A stretch of 64,000 bases of DNA from J014 sp964486055 (GCA_964486055.1 CAZALE010000001.1:496001-560000); one strand, 5' to 3'; shown: positions 1 through 7,858, counted from the stretch's first letter. Numbers and translations: made by a program. The notes: generated from the letters alone by a model not told the origin.

Positions 1-971
1 CAATCCTATACATCGCCAATCCTGCCGTCTTTGGATCTGGTGCTAGTGGGGCTGGTCCATTTTTCTTGAGAAACTTCAATACTGGTGTTGTGGACCTCAT
101 AGGAAACTTTGCTAGGTCTAGATACAACTCATTACAAGTAGAGCTGCGTAAGAATTTCTCTCAGGGACTCTACTTCCAATTTAACTACACGTTACAAAAG
201 ACATTGACCGATGCTTCCGGTGTTGGTCAGACTCGTTTCGATCCTTTGATCGACAATGCTAATCGTCGAAATGAATATGCTCGCGCTGATTTTGACACTG
301 AGCATGTGATCAACTTCAACGCGCTCTATGAATTGCCTTTCGGTAAAGGAAAACCGTTCTTCAACCAAGGAGGTTTAACTGACATATTGGTTGGAGGATG
401 GCAACTCGGAGCTATCCTGCGTTTTTCAACTGGTGCACCGATTTCCATAACAGATCCGAGAGGTACGCTAAATCGTGCTGGTAGGTCAGGAAGACAAACT
501 GCATTTTCACCACTGAGCAACTCGGAGATCTCAGGGTTAATAGGTATCTTCAGAACTCCTTGCGGTGTGTTCTTCATCAATCCAGCCGTGATTAATATAA
601 ATCAGATAAATTTAGCCTCTGGCAACTGTACTGCTCTTGGTTCAGGACGTGGAGCCGAAGGCTTCGGACAGCCGGCATTCCCGGGACAAGTGTTCTTTAA
701 TGTTGCACCAGGTGAAACTGGTAACATGGCTCGCAATGCATGGAATGGCCCAATTTACTACAACTGGGATCTTTCATTGCTAAAGAACATCAGATTCAGG
801 GAAAACATGCGTCTGCAGCTTCGTGCTGAAGCTTTCAACGCATTCAATAGAACCAACTTCTTCGTTGGTGTCTTCCCGGGTAATGGCAACATCAACAGCA
901 CGAACTTTGGCAGAATTACATCTTCTTACCCTGCCAGAGTATTACAATTTGCGGCTAGGTTTGAATTTTAA
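1..971 (+). CDS. TonB-dependent receptor, C-terminal part (truncated by window edge)
   Basis: The reading frame is open from the left edge (first full codon at base 3) and ends at TAA 969-971, so about 323 residues of the C-terminal beta-barrel are present. The text is typical of Oar/SusC-like acidobacterial receptors: alternating aromatic strands, an NFNALYELPFGKG-type segment, a RAEAFNAFNRTNF segment close to the end, and a terminal aromatic residue (FEF) that serves as the outer-membrane insertion signal. The apparent TTG start at 66 is internal to the protein, not a real start. The role is presumably TonB-driven uptake of a large nutrient across the outer membrane; the substrate cannot be told. 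A strong terminator follows at 995-1030. Confidence 0.88.
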   Translation, partial: ILYIANPAVFGSGASGAGPFFLRNFNTGVVDLIGNFARSRYNSLQVELRKNFSQGLYFQFNYTLQKTLTDASGVGQTRFDPLIDNANRRNEYARADFDTEHVINFNALYELPFGKGKPFFNQGGLTDILVGGWQLGAILRFSTGAPISITDPRGTLNRAGRSGRQTAFSPLSNSEISGLIGIFRTPCGVFFINPAVININQINLASGNCTALGSGRGAEGFGQPAFPGQVFFNVAPGETGNMARNAWNGPIYYNWDLSLLKNIRFRENMRLQLRAEAFNAFNRTNFFVGVFPGNGNINSTNFGRITSSYPARVLQFAARFEF

Positions 972-994
972 ACATTAAAGATTCTCACTTAGCC

Positions 995-1030
995 AAAGGC
1001 GGAAGCTCTACTGGCTTCCGCCTTTTCTTT
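995..1030 (+). terminator. Rho-independent terminator after the TonB receptor
   Basis: A perfect 12-bp inverted repeat (AAAGGCGGAAGC at 995-1006 and GCTTCCGCCTTT at 1014-1025) with a 7-base loop is followed by a T-rich tract. It separates the receptor from the gene at 1072. Confidence 0.88.
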
Positions 1031-1071
1031 ATTTGTTTTATTCTTTAATTAAAGAAAAGGAGACCAAAATC

Positions 1072-1932
1072 ATGTCATGGAAAGTCGTTATCTCAATATT
1101 TGCGTATCTTTTGTTGGTTTCTGACGTAGCGGCTCAAAAATTAACGGCGGATGAGATTGTTAAAAAGCATATCGAGGCGATCGGCAAGTCTGACGAGATT
1201 GCTAAAATTAACAATCAAACTGCTTTTGGAAACGTTTCCTTTACAGTATTGAGAGCTGGCGGCGTCGGTGGTGATGGGAAAATAGTTATCTCATCTGAGG
1301 CCAGGAAGTTTCTACTGGGAATGAGTTTTCAAATTCCGAACTACAGACTTGAGACAATGGTTTTCGATGGAAAGGACTATAAAATCTCTTATGTGATGAA
1401 TAATGCGCGCTCGCAGTTAGGGAATTATATTTTCAGATATTCAGAGATTCTAAAGGAAGGACTATTAGGCGGTGTGCTCTCAACTGGTTGGGCACTTCGC
1501 AGGCTGAGCGAGACTGGTGCTAAGATACGCCTGGATGGAACGAAGAAAATAAAATCAGAGACCGGAGATTCGGAAACTGAAAGGGACGTATATGTGATAA
1601 ATTACGTACCTAAATCTGGTTCTGATACTGAAATTCGTATTTTCATTGACAAGGAAAACTTTCAACACTTGAGAACTGAATACAGACGCATAATTTCTGC
1701 CTTGCAGGGCGCCACTCCGGATGCATCAGCTAGTAGAAGAGAAAGGCGAGAGATTTTAATAGAAGATTTCTCTAATTTTAAACGTGTAAACAACCTGAAT
1801 CTTCCTCAGAAGTACAAAATTTACTTGATGATTGAAGGGCAATCTCAAACTCTGGAGTATGAATGGAAAGCTGTTTTCTCGAATTTTTACTTTAATCAAC
1901 AGCTCGATCCTGACTCATTCAAAGTTAAATGA
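1072..1932 (+). CDS. secreted LolA-like / outer-membrane-lipoprotein-sorting-type protein
   Basis: 286 residues. The start chosen is ATG 1072, which has AAGGAG a few bases upstream and opens a clear Sec signal peptide (MSWKVVISIF..., cleavage near VAAQ). An in-frame upstream ATG at 1033 would put 13 extra residues before it. The mature protein begins KLTADEIVKKHIEAIG, the amphipathic opening of periplasmic LolA/LolB-like half-barrel proteins common in Acidobacteria, and continues as beta-rich sequence (FDGKDYKISYV, EIRIFIDKENFQ). It probably binds a lipid or lipoprotein in the periplasm. The position just behind a TonB receptor may be accidental, since a terminator lies between them. Family assignment is by resemblance only. 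Confidence 0.7.
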   Translation: MSWKVVISIFAYLLLVSDVAAQKLTADEIVKKHIEAIGKSDEIAKINNQTAFGNVSFTVLRAGGVGGDGKIVISSEARKFLLGMSFQIPNYRLETMVFDGKDYKISYVMNNARSQLGNYIFRYSEILKEGLLGGVLSTGWALRRLSETGAKIRLDGTKKIKSETGDSETERDVYVINYVPKSGSDTEIRIFIDKENFQHLRTEYRRIISALQGATPDASASRRERREILIEDFSNFKRVNNLNLPQKYKIYLMIEGQSQTLEYEWKAVFSNFYFNQQLDPDSFKVK

Positions 1933-2160
1933 ACTAACAAAGCTTCGCACTAGAAGAATTTTCCTCAATTCTGCTTACAGGCGGGCTGTGTAAATAGCTT
2001 CTCTAAGTGTGCTTACATTCCTTTCTCGTATATCATTTCGCCTTTGTGCTTGAGTATTAAGCAGCTTTTTGTACTCGATACTTGTCGATTCATGGTTGAA
2101 TAATTGACTAACAAAGGTTGTTTAGTGCTGATTTGCAAAACGCATTTTGCCCAATCTGAG

Positions 2161-2215
2161 GTCCGAAACCCGGAGGTGTCAAAGTATAAGATTTAGAGTA
2201 AACATCCATCGCTGG
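2161..2215. repeat. 55-bp direct repeat, left copy at assembly gap
   Basis: Bases 2161-2215 are identical to 2316-2370 over all 55 bases, and each copy abuts the N tract. A length of exactly 55 is what overlapping de Bruijn contig ends (k = 55) give, so the second copy may be an assembly duplicate rather than a biological repeat. Confidence 0.9.
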
Positions 2216-2315
2216 NNNNNNNNNNNNNNNNNNNNNNNNNNNNNNNNNNNNNNNNNNNNNNNNNNNNNNNNNNNNNNNNNNNNNNNNNNNNNNNNNNNNN
2301 NNNNNNNNNNNNNNN
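2216..2315. other. assembly gap of 100 N
   Basis: Exactly 100 consecutive N, the conventional scaffold placeholder. The true distance is unknown and could even be negative, because the two contig ends share 55 bases. Confidence 0.98.
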
Positions 2316-2370
2316 GTCCGAAACCCGGAGGTGTCAAAGTATAAGATTTAGAGTAAACATCCATCGCTGG
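2316..2370. repeat. 55-bp direct repeat, right copy at assembly gap
   Basis: Exact copy of 2161-2215. The sequence running out of it at 2366-2378 can form a short hairpin (CTGGC-ctc-GCCAG). A dispersed genomic repeat would explain why assembly broke here, but no third copy was noticed in this window. Confidence 0.9.
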
Positions 2371-2428
2371 CCTCGCCAGATTGCAGTTAATATCGAGGCT
2401 GGAGTTGTAGGAGCTTAGAGAAGAGCGA

Positions 2429-2632
2429 TTACCAGGCTAAGTAAGCGATTAGCAGCGGAACAATCAGCCAAAGAAGCCCTTTTATTAGAAAGAAAAGAAA
2501 CCCAGCAATACCGAACCGCTTTAGCCAGATAGCCTTCTTGCTTTGATCGGATTTTTCCTTTTGCATTAATTCCAGAATAGATTCTAGTTTTGATTTTTGC
2601 AAGTAACGTTTTCCTTCATGACATCTAAGCAA
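2429..2632 (-). CDS. small single-span membrane protein
   Basis: Up to 67 residues. The C-terminal half is one long hydrophobic segment (GFLFFLIKGLLWLIVPLLIA) preceded by a lysine-rich stretch, which points to an inner-membrane protein with a cytoplasmic N-terminus. The start is uncertain: TTG at 2632, a TTG ten codons further on with GAAGG upstream, or the ATG at 2566 giving 45 residues. I do not recognise the family and no function is proposed. The gene is isolated, facing away from the dipeptidase gene. Confidence 0.5.
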   Translation of the reverse strand: MLRCHEGKRYLQKSKLESILELMQKEKSDQSKKAIWLKRFGIAGFLFFLIKGLLWLIVPLLIAYLAW

Positions 2633-2651
2633 GATTGAGTTTTAGCAAATG

Positions 2652-2712
2652 TGTGATAACATTTGCGAGGGAAGGCATTTGTCTGAAAATAAAAGTCTAA
2701 AAAGTTATCACA
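2652..2712. promoter_or_regulatory. perfect inverted repeat TGTGATAAC ... GTTATCACA
   Basis: TGTGATAAC at 2652-2660 and its exact complement at 2704-2712 are separated by 43 bases, between the small membrane protein (-) and the dipeptidase gene (+). Each half contains the TGTGA core used by CRP/FNR-family regulators. The wide spacing would suit looping between two sites or two separate half-sites rather than one dimer. Function is inferred only. Confidence 0.4.
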
Positions 2713-2770
2713 GCGGGTGATTATTTAGAATTAGTTTTTGTAACGTATCATTGAAGCTTTGTAAAGTGTT

Positions 2771-3457
2771 ATGAAACCGAGTAGGTTTTTACCTGTAACC
2801 TTTATTTTAATGATTTCGGTCCCATTTTTGCTTTCAGCGCAAGCTCAGTTGGGACCGCCTAAAGAAGAGAACAAAAGAGAGGCTGAATTGGTTGAAATAA
2901 CAAAACTCGATAAGACGATAAAGTTAGATATAAGATACGCGACTACAAATAATTTTGTTGGCAGGGCAGTTTACCCACAAGGTAGGGCTTTTCTGCAAAA
3001 GCCAGCTGCTGAAGCCCTCGTAAGAGTGCACAGAAAACTGAAGAGACTTGGGTTGGGTCTGGTAATTTTTGATGCTTATCGACCATGGTCTATCACAAAG
3101 CTTTTTTGGGAAGTGACACCACCGGAAAAAAGGCAATTTGTAGCTGATCCAGCTGTTGGGTCCAAACACAATAGAGGATGTGCAGTAGATCTGAGCCTTT
3201 ACGATTTAAAAACCGGTAAGCTTTTACCAATGCCATCTGAATACGATGAATTTACAGAAAGGGCGTCTCCAAACTACATGGGTGGCACTGAACAGGAGCG
3301 ACGAAACCGTGATTTACTGATAAAGGCTATGCAAGAGGAGGGATTCATAGTTAATCCATATGAGTGGTGGCATTTTGACTATAAGGATTGGCAGAAGTAC
3401 GCAATCTATGACATCCCATTTTCTGAGATTGGTAAAAAGGTCAGGAGAAACAAATGA
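2771..3457 (+). CDS. D-alanyl-D-alanine dipeptidase, VanX/DdpX family (M15D)
   Basis: 228 residues with a signal peptide (cleavage near LLSAQAQ), so the enzyme is periplasmic. Family hallmarks are present in order: an IRYATTNNFVG segment, FDAYRPW, the zinc-binding SKHNRGCAVDLSL (SxHxxGxAxD), and EWWHFDY containing the catalytic Glu and third zinc ligand His. Known family members hydrolyse D-Ala-D-Ala to D-Ala. With no vanH/vanA-type neighbours, a role in recycling cell-wall dipeptide or scavenging peptidoglycan is more likely than glycopeptide resistance. The gene stands alone with no obvious Shine-Dalgarno; the inverted repeat at 2652-2712 lies upstream. Confidence 0.87.
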   Translation: MKPSRFLPVTFILMISVPFLLSAQAQLGPPKEENKREAELVEITKLDKTIKLDIRYATTNNFVGRAVYPQGRAFLQKPAAEALVRVHRKLKRLGLGLVIFDAYRPWSITKLFWEVTPPEKRQFVADPAVGSKHNRGCAVDLSLYDLKTGKLLPMPSEYDEFTERASPNYMGGTEQERRNRDLLIKAMQEEGFIVNPYEWWHFDYKDWQKYAIYDIPFSEIGKKVRRNK

Positions 3458-3525
3458 GCGAGATGTCTTTCGGAAGATTTTCAGCACACTGTAATTAATG
3501 AGAGAATTGCTCGAGGATAGATCAT

Positions 3526-4008
3526 ATGCCAAATAATGATGAGATAGAGCGACTGATTAAATTAATGCATGATGATGATTCTTTTGATGCTCCCGAAGAT
3601 TCCATAAAATGGGCAAAGGGCATATTTCGTAGTCGCAAGGTCAAGACTAAAGCTGGGTTGGTCAAACGCATTCTTGCCGTGTTGCAATTTGATTCATTGG
3701 AACACGCGATTTTAGGTGAGCGCTCGGTAAATGCATCAACGACCAGGCAGATGTTTTTCGTTGCTGAGAGTAATGCTATTGATCTTCGTATTGAAAGGAT
3801 AGGTAAAAAAGCTAATCTGACTGGCCAGATCATCGGAGGAGGTTTTTCCAAGAGCAAGATTAATCTAATAGGAAGTGATAAAACATACTCTACTGGTGTC
3901 GATGAGTTTAAAGCATTTTCCTTTAAGTCTATCCCAGCTGATGAGGAATACTCCATGCTCTTGCAGGTTGGCGAGAAAGAAATAGTTATTCCAAGCCTGA
4001 GGATTTGA
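3526..4008 (+). CDS. small protein with helical N-part and carboxypeptidase-regulatory-like beta-sandwich
   Basis: 160 residues without a signal peptide, so cytoplasmic. AGGA lies 8 bases before the ATG. Residues 1-60 are helical and charged, with DDDSFDAPEDSIKWAKGIF. Residues about 75-160 look like one Ig/CarboxypepD_reg-like sandwich: LTGQIIGGGF, then TYSTGVDEFKAFSFKSIPADEEYSMLLQVG, ending in a strand IVIPSL. This pattern resembles accessory proteins that in Acidobacteria often sit beside ECF sigma factors or CHAT/TPR genes; that link is from memory and no sigma factor lies here. Its stop is 11 bases before the protease start, and the protease Shine-Dalgarno begins directly after its stop, so the two are co-transcribed and probably coupled. 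Confidence 0.65.
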   Translation: MPNNDEIERLIKLMHDDDSFDAPEDSIKWAKGIFRSRKVKTKAGLVKRILAVLQFDSLEHAILGERSVNASTTRQMFFVAESNAIDLRIERIGKKANLTGQIIGGGFSKSKINLIGSDKTYSTGVDEFKAFSFKSIPADEEYSMLLQVGEKEIVIPSLRI

Positions 4009-4019
4009 AGGAGGATAAG

Positions 4020-5342
4020 ATGAAAAGCGTATTTTCTACGCTGTGGGTTATCTTCATTGCGGTAGTTCTTTGTCCTTGTATGGTAGCTCAATCAAAGGGG
4101 GTCGAATGTGATTGTTTTCCAGATGAGCTGATTTTTGAGCTTATTAACCCTGAGGATTTACCAGCAATAGCAGCGCAGTACAAGTTGATTGCCACTCCAA
4201 TTGCTCAATTAGGTAGCCCACCCACTTATCGAATGAGGATTGATAGAGGTCCTAATGGTACTAATCAGACTGCTAGTCAGATAATTCAACAGATGAGTTT
4301 AGATCCGCGCATAGCCAAGCCTGAGCTTCATAGAAAGGTTTTCATGTTAGAGCGGGTTGGATTGAGTTGGACTCAAGGACGATCCTGGGCTATCGGTAGA
4401 TCCTGGGCGATCGGTAGTAGCTCTAAAGGATTTCTGAGACAATGGTTTCCTAGCTTGATAAGACTAAGCGTTGCTCATGAATTCTCCCGTGGTCGAAGGA
4501 ATGACAATAACCAGCCGGTTACCATTGCGGTTTTAGATACTGGTATAGATGCAAGACATCAAATCTTTCAAGGACGTTTGGTTCAAGGATATGACTTCGT
4601 AGATGGCGATACAGACCCGAGTGAAGTAGGAGCGCCTTACGTTAATCCAGCGTACGGACACGGAACTCATGTCTCTGGCATAATTGCTCTGGTTGCTCCG
4701 GAAGCTCGAATAATGCCAATTAGGGTTTTGGATGAAAATGGTGAAGGCGATTCTTGGCGAATAGCTGAGGCAATAGTATGGGCGGCTAGCCACGGCGCTG
4801 ATGTTGTTAACATAAGTTTTGGCTATCCTCAGCAGATACAATTGCTGAGAGATTTGCTAGATGCATGTGGTGATGGCACAACCACTACGGGAAAAACCTT
4901 TCCAGAGATTGGAATAAATCGCTTGTTCTTCTCCATTGCTGCAGGCAATAGTGGAGATAATACATTCATTTATCCTGCAGCTGATGCTGACGATTCAAAT
5001 GGCTCTCTAGCTATTGGTGCAAGTACCCGTTTCGATAGACTTGCTCAATTCTCAACTTTTCACAACAGAGTAAAACTCGTGGCCCCAGGAGATAACATAG
5101 TAAGTGCGATTCCTGGGAATAGATACGCATTTTGGAGTGGTACGTCGATGGCAGCTCCCATAGTCTCTGGAGTTGCTGCTTTGGTGAAAGCTCGCTATCC
5201 GAATCTAAACCCGATAGAAATTGCTGAGCGAATAGAACAAAATTCTGTGAGGATAAGTTACGGTAATCCGCAGATAAGAATTAACAGAGTTGATGCGTTG
5301 TGTGCCGTGACCTTAACTCCACCTGCAGCGTGCAATCCATAA
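4020..5342 (+). CDS. secreted subtilisin-like serine protease (S8 family)
   Basis: 440 residues from ATG 4020, which has AGGAGG at 4009-4014; the in-frame TTG at 4005 lies inside that ribosome site and is rejected. A signal peptide ends near CMVAQS. Residues about 28-110 form an I9-like propeptide. The catalytic triad is intact: Asp in AVLDTGIDARH, His in YGHGTHVSGI, Ser in GTSMAAPIVSG, plus the oxyanion Asn in AAGNSGDN. An unusual tandem repeat, RSWAIGRSWAIG, sits between propeptide and catalytic domain at the likely processing junction. It forms a two-gene unit with the beta-sandwich protein upstream. The substrate is unknown. Confidence 0.9.
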   Translation: MKSVFSTLWVIFIAVVLCPCMVAQSKGVECDCFPDELIFELINPEDLPAIAAQYKLIATPIAQLGSPPTYRMRIDRGPNGTNQTASQIIQQMSLDPRIAKPELHRKVFMLERVGLSWTQGRSWAIGRSWAIGSSSKGFLRQWFPSLIRLSVAHEFSRGRRNDNNQPVTIAVLDTGIDARHQIFQGRLVQGYDFVDGDTDPSEVGAPYVNPAYGHGTHVSGIIALVAPEARIMPIRVLDENGEGDSWRIAEAIVWAASHGADVVNISFGYPQQIQLLRDLLDACGDGTTTTGKTFPEIGINRLFFSIAAGNSGDNTFIYPAADADDSNGSLAIGASTRFDRLAQFSTFHNRVKLVAPGDNIVSAIPGNRYAFWSGTSMAAPIVSGVAALVKARYPNLNPIEIAERIEQNSVRISYGNPQIRINRVDALCAVTLTPPAACNP

Positions 5343-5462
5343 AACTTCAAGCCTGCCGGTGAGCAAATCAGCAGCTTGCTGGCTATATCTGGCTTCCAAT
5401 TTCTGATTTTTCGATTTAATGCTTGATGTTTTTCATTAAGCGCTCCTTTTAACCACCAAATC

Positions 5463-6194
5463 TTATTTAGCTTTTCTTTTGGTAGAGTCTACATCAGCAT
5501 TAGATTGAGAATTTGCAAGACCAGTGGGTGGCATCGTCCCTTGATTTGCTAGATTCGCAGCCTCTCGTTCGATTAATGATTGTGGCTTTCCGGGCGATTT
5601 GTAAACTCCATTAAAAATCTCTCCGACGGCTAGTCGCCAACTTATATTTTCTATCTTTGCTTTTGCTCCGGCTTCCTCGAGTTTAGTCTTTATTTGCTCT
5701 GCCTCGCCATACAGAATCGGTTTACCGCTTCCAGTAACCTTGTTATTTTCTTCTTTTATCTCTAGCGTCGGCGTAGACTTTGCTATCTCTAATATTTTTG
5801 ATTTATCATCTCCAGTGAATTCGAAAGAAACTGATGCTTCCTTTATGAATGGCAAATCTTCCCATAGTCGCCTTTTTTCATTCCAAACCTCGATAGCTCC
5901 AAAATCTCCTTTGATCCTTTCGTCTCTGATTTGAGGAAGGCTGGCTGAAAATGTGGTTTCAGTGAAACCATTTGCAATGATTTTTTCAACTGACGACTTT
6001 TCCATATTGGCTCTGGCTTCAGATAGAGCTAATGTTCCCTGGGAAATCCACTTCTTGATTTCCTCTGGTTTTTTACTCTTCACGGCTTTATAAAGCATTT
6101 TGTATGCTTCTGTTGGTGAGTCAGCTGTGTTTTTCTCTTTTTGACAAGCTCCGATTAAAATCAGTATTGCGATAATTAGAACTAACTTTTTCAT
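5463..6194 (-). CDS. lipoprotein with NTF2-like region and L7/L12-C-terminal-like region
   Basis: 243 residues from ATG 6194 (AAGG upstream). The ORF can be extended by 12 codons to 6230, but the lipoprotein signal peptide starts at MKKLVLIIAILILIGACQ with lipobox IGAC. After the Cys, residues about 20-125 resemble DUF4878/NTF2-like lipoproteins (SPTEAYKMLYKAVKSKKPEEIKKW...). A second segment, GEAEQIKTKLEEAGAKAKIE, looks like the ribosomal L7/L12 C-terminal or ClpS-like fold. The tail is low-complexity and lysine-rich. The protein at 24278 shares the first architecture. Function is unknown. The gene diverges from MTHFS with only 49 bases between start codons. Confidence 0.72.
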   Translation of the reverse strand: MKKLVLIIAILILIGACQKEKNTADSPTEAYKMLYKAVKSKKPEEIKKWISQGTLALSEARANMEKSSVEKIIANGFTETTFSASLPQIRDERIKGDFGAIEVWNEKRRLWEDLPFIKEASVSFEFTGDDKSKILEIAKSTPTLEIKEENNKVTGSGKPILYGEAEQIKTKLEEAGAKAKIENISWRLAVGEIFNGVYKSPGKPQSLIEREAANLANQGTMPPTGLANSQSNADVDSTKRKAK

Positions 6195-6231
6195 ATCCAC
6201 AAACCTTGAAAATTTTGGAACAGCAATCATT

Positions 6232-6237
6232 TATAAT
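6232..6237 (+). promoter_or_regulatory. TATAAT -10 box directly before the MTHFS start
   Basis: A perfect TATAAT at 6232-6237 ends 6 bases before the GTG at 6244. There is no Shine-Dalgarno, so transcription would begin at or next to the start codon. A TTGAAA at 6206-6211 is a possible -35 but the 20-base spacer is long. Confidence 0.55.
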
Positions 6238-6243
6238 ACTTTC

Positions 6244-6864
6244 GTGACTAGTAAGATTCAAAGGGCAGAAAAGGCGAAACTTCGAAGAATATTTATCGAT
6301 AAACGATTAAGTTTGTCAGATGAAGAAAGGCAAATGTTATCAGCAAGAATTGCTGACAACTTCTTTAAGGCATTTAAACTCGATGATATTCGCGTTCTTC
6401 ATTGTTTCTTACCGCTTGAGAAGTTCGCAGAGGTAGATACTTTTCTAATACTCAAGCGCATTTGGAATGAGTTTTCAGAAATCAAAACCGTAGCCCCTAA
6501 AATTAGCTTGAAGGATGACAAATTAGACAGCGTACTTTTTGATGAATTATCTGCCTTGGAGAGAAACCAGTGGGGCATCAGAGAACCGGTAGATGGCGAA
6601 AACGTAAACTCAGAGGATATAGACTTGGTCATTTTACCATTGCTTTGTTTTGATTTGCAGGGATTTAGAGTTGGCTATGGAAAAGGTTTTTACGATAGAT
6701 TTTTGAGTTCAGTTCGGCAGGATTGCTTGAAGATCGGATTGAGCTTTTTCGATCCAGTAGATGAAATTATAGACGTCAGCATAAATGACGTAAAAATGGA
6801 TTTTTGTGTCACACCTGACAGAGTCTTTAACTTTAAATGCGGTGGCGATTTAGATAGAAAGTAA
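6244..6864 (+). CDS. ygfA: 5-formyltetrahydrofolate cyclo-ligase (MTHFS)
   Basis: 206 residues, GTG start. The enzyme converts 5-formyl-THF to 5,10-methenyl-THF with ATP in the cytosolic one-carbon pool. Markers are the basic N-terminal helix AEKAKLRRIFIDKR (substrate/ATP binding), FLPLEKFAEVDT, and the signature GYGKGFYDRF at residues 144-153. Length is normal. The GTG is preferred because it opens the conserved N-terminus and follows a perfect -10 box by 6 bases, suggesting a leaderless transcript. No operon partner is evident downstream. Confidence 0.88.
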   Translation: MTSKIQRAEKAKLRRIFIDKRLSLSDEERQMLSARIADNFFKAFKLDDIRVLHCFLPLEKFAEVDTFLILKRIWNEFSEIKTVAPKISLKDDKLDSVLFDELSALERNQWGIREPVDGENVNSEDIDLVILPLLCFDLQGFRVGYGKGFYDRFLSSVRQDCLKIGLSFFDPVDEIIDVSINDVKMDFCVTPDRVFNFKCGGDLDRK

Positions 6865-6930
6865 TCGGAGATGATTAAAAGCTCATAGCTGAATCAAATA
6901 AGCATGATTAAAACTTGAAGTCTTTCATAC

Positions 6931-6960
6931 CGCAGATCGATTTAAATCTAACGCAGATCG
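6931..6960. repeat. two CGCAGATCG copies 21 bp apart around a GATTTAAATC palindrome
   Basis: CGCAGATCG occurs at 6931-6939 and 6952-6960, offset by two helical turns, with the palindrome GATTTAAATC at 6939-6948 between them. Both lie in the 182-base gap between MTHFS and queE, two genes whose 3' ends face each other. This could be a protein-binding site or the remnant of a GCAGAT-type intergenic repeat. Confidence 0.35.
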
Positions 6961-7046
6961 CAGGGAGCACTTCACTTTGTCGGTTTGTTGCAATGAAGAG
7001 GCTAAGAGCTGTTTAGTAGTTGATTTCCTCAATTAAGCGCCTAGTC

Positions 7047-7694
7047 CTAAACTCCACGTGCGTCTGCTCCCCAAATGAACTTGTGCAACTGAAGATTCAA
7101 TCTAACTTTTAAATTGCTGTTAGCTACGACATTCGCTATTTCCTGAAGATTAGGAGTTCCCCAAACGGGAGATATCAAAATCTCCTTTGCTTTATTCTGC
7201 AAATCATACTTTTCTATTATGTTTTTTGCGAATTCCCAGTCATTAAGATCTGCCACAACGAATTTCACTTCGTCTTTATTTCTATCGAGCATCGATAAGT
7301 TGTTCCAGTAGTTTCGATCACTCTCACCTGAAGAGGGACATTTTACATCCAAAATTATTTTTGCTCGCCTATCTACTGGCTCAATTGAGAAATATCCTCC
7401 CGTTTCAATTAAAACCTCGTAGCCTTTATCACATAAGATTTTAATGAAAGGAATGACATTTTTCTGTGCTAATGGTTCGCCACCTGTAATCTCGACTAGA
7501 TCACATTGAAACTTTTCGAGTTGTCGGAGGATATCATCAAATGACATCTTAATTCCACCAGTAAACGTATACTCGGAATCACACCAAGTGCATCTCATTG
7601 GACACCCTGTCAGTCGGACAAAAGAACAAGGGCGTCCAACATGCGAGGACTCGCCTTGAATCGATAGAAAAATTTCCGTAATTCGCAACTCCAC
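7047..7694 (-). CDS. queE: 7-carboxy-7-deazaguanine synthase QueE
   Basis: 215 residues, GTG start at 7694. This radical SAM enzyme contracts 6-carboxytetrahydropterin to 7-carboxy-7-deazaguanine in queuosine/preQ0 synthesis. Visible motifs are ITEIFLSIQGES at the N-terminus, the cluster-binding CPMRCTWCD (CxxxCxxC), ITGGEPL for SAM, and LQLHKFIWG at the C-terminus, all diagnostic of QueE. Other queuosine genes are not in the window. No Shine-Dalgarno precedes the GTG; GATATA/TATAAA immediately upstream could serve as a -10 for a leaderless message. It is divergent from moaA. Confidence 0.93.
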   Translation of the reverse strand: MELRITEIFLSIQGESSHVGRPCSFVRLTGCPMRCTWCDSEYTFTGGIKMSFDDILRQLEKFQCDLVEITGGEPLAQKNVIPFIKILCDKGYEVLIETGGYFSIEPVDRRAKIILDVKCPSSGESDRNYWNNLSMLDRNKDEVKFVVADLNDWEFAKNIIEKYDLQNKAKEILISPVWGTPNLQEIANVVANSNLKVRLNLQLHKFIWGADARGV

Positions 7695-7812
7695 AATTTT
7701 ATATCAGCAAAATAAAAAACATTTTTCCAGTCATGCGATGGGTAAGCATTTTTAGTTTAATACACTATTCACTTTTTTAAATCTACCAAAGGCTGATACA
7801 GTTTTGCCGAGA

Positions 7813-7842
7813 TTGACCGCTGCTGTGATGCTGCTGTACAAT
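7813..7842 (+). promoter_or_regulatory. moaA promoter
   Basis: TTGACC (7813-7818), an 18-base spacer and TACAAT (7837-7842). The expected start of transcription is near 7849, giving a leader of about 10 bases with no Shine-Dalgarno before the ATG at 7859. Confidence 0.55.
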
Positions 7843-7858
7843 TCTTTCAGATCACTGC

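Larger units (their letters stand above)
1933..2428. other. non-coding stretch containing the scaffold gap
   Basis: No believable gene is visible. Apparent ORFs here run through the N tract. The stretch holds small hairpins (GCAAAA-cgca-TTTTGC near 2135-2150; CTGGC-ctc-GCCAG near 2366-2378) and the 55-bp duplicated segment around the gap. Confidence 0.6.

Noticed and set aside
2147..2364. ORFs on both strands running through the N tract
   Set aside because: They are translations of the 100-N placeholder and the repeated contig ends, not genes.
3522..4091. 189-codon minus-strand ORF opposite the beta-sandwich gene
   Set aside because: It lies antisense to a better-supported gene with ribosome site and coupled neighbour, and its translation has no recognisable pattern.
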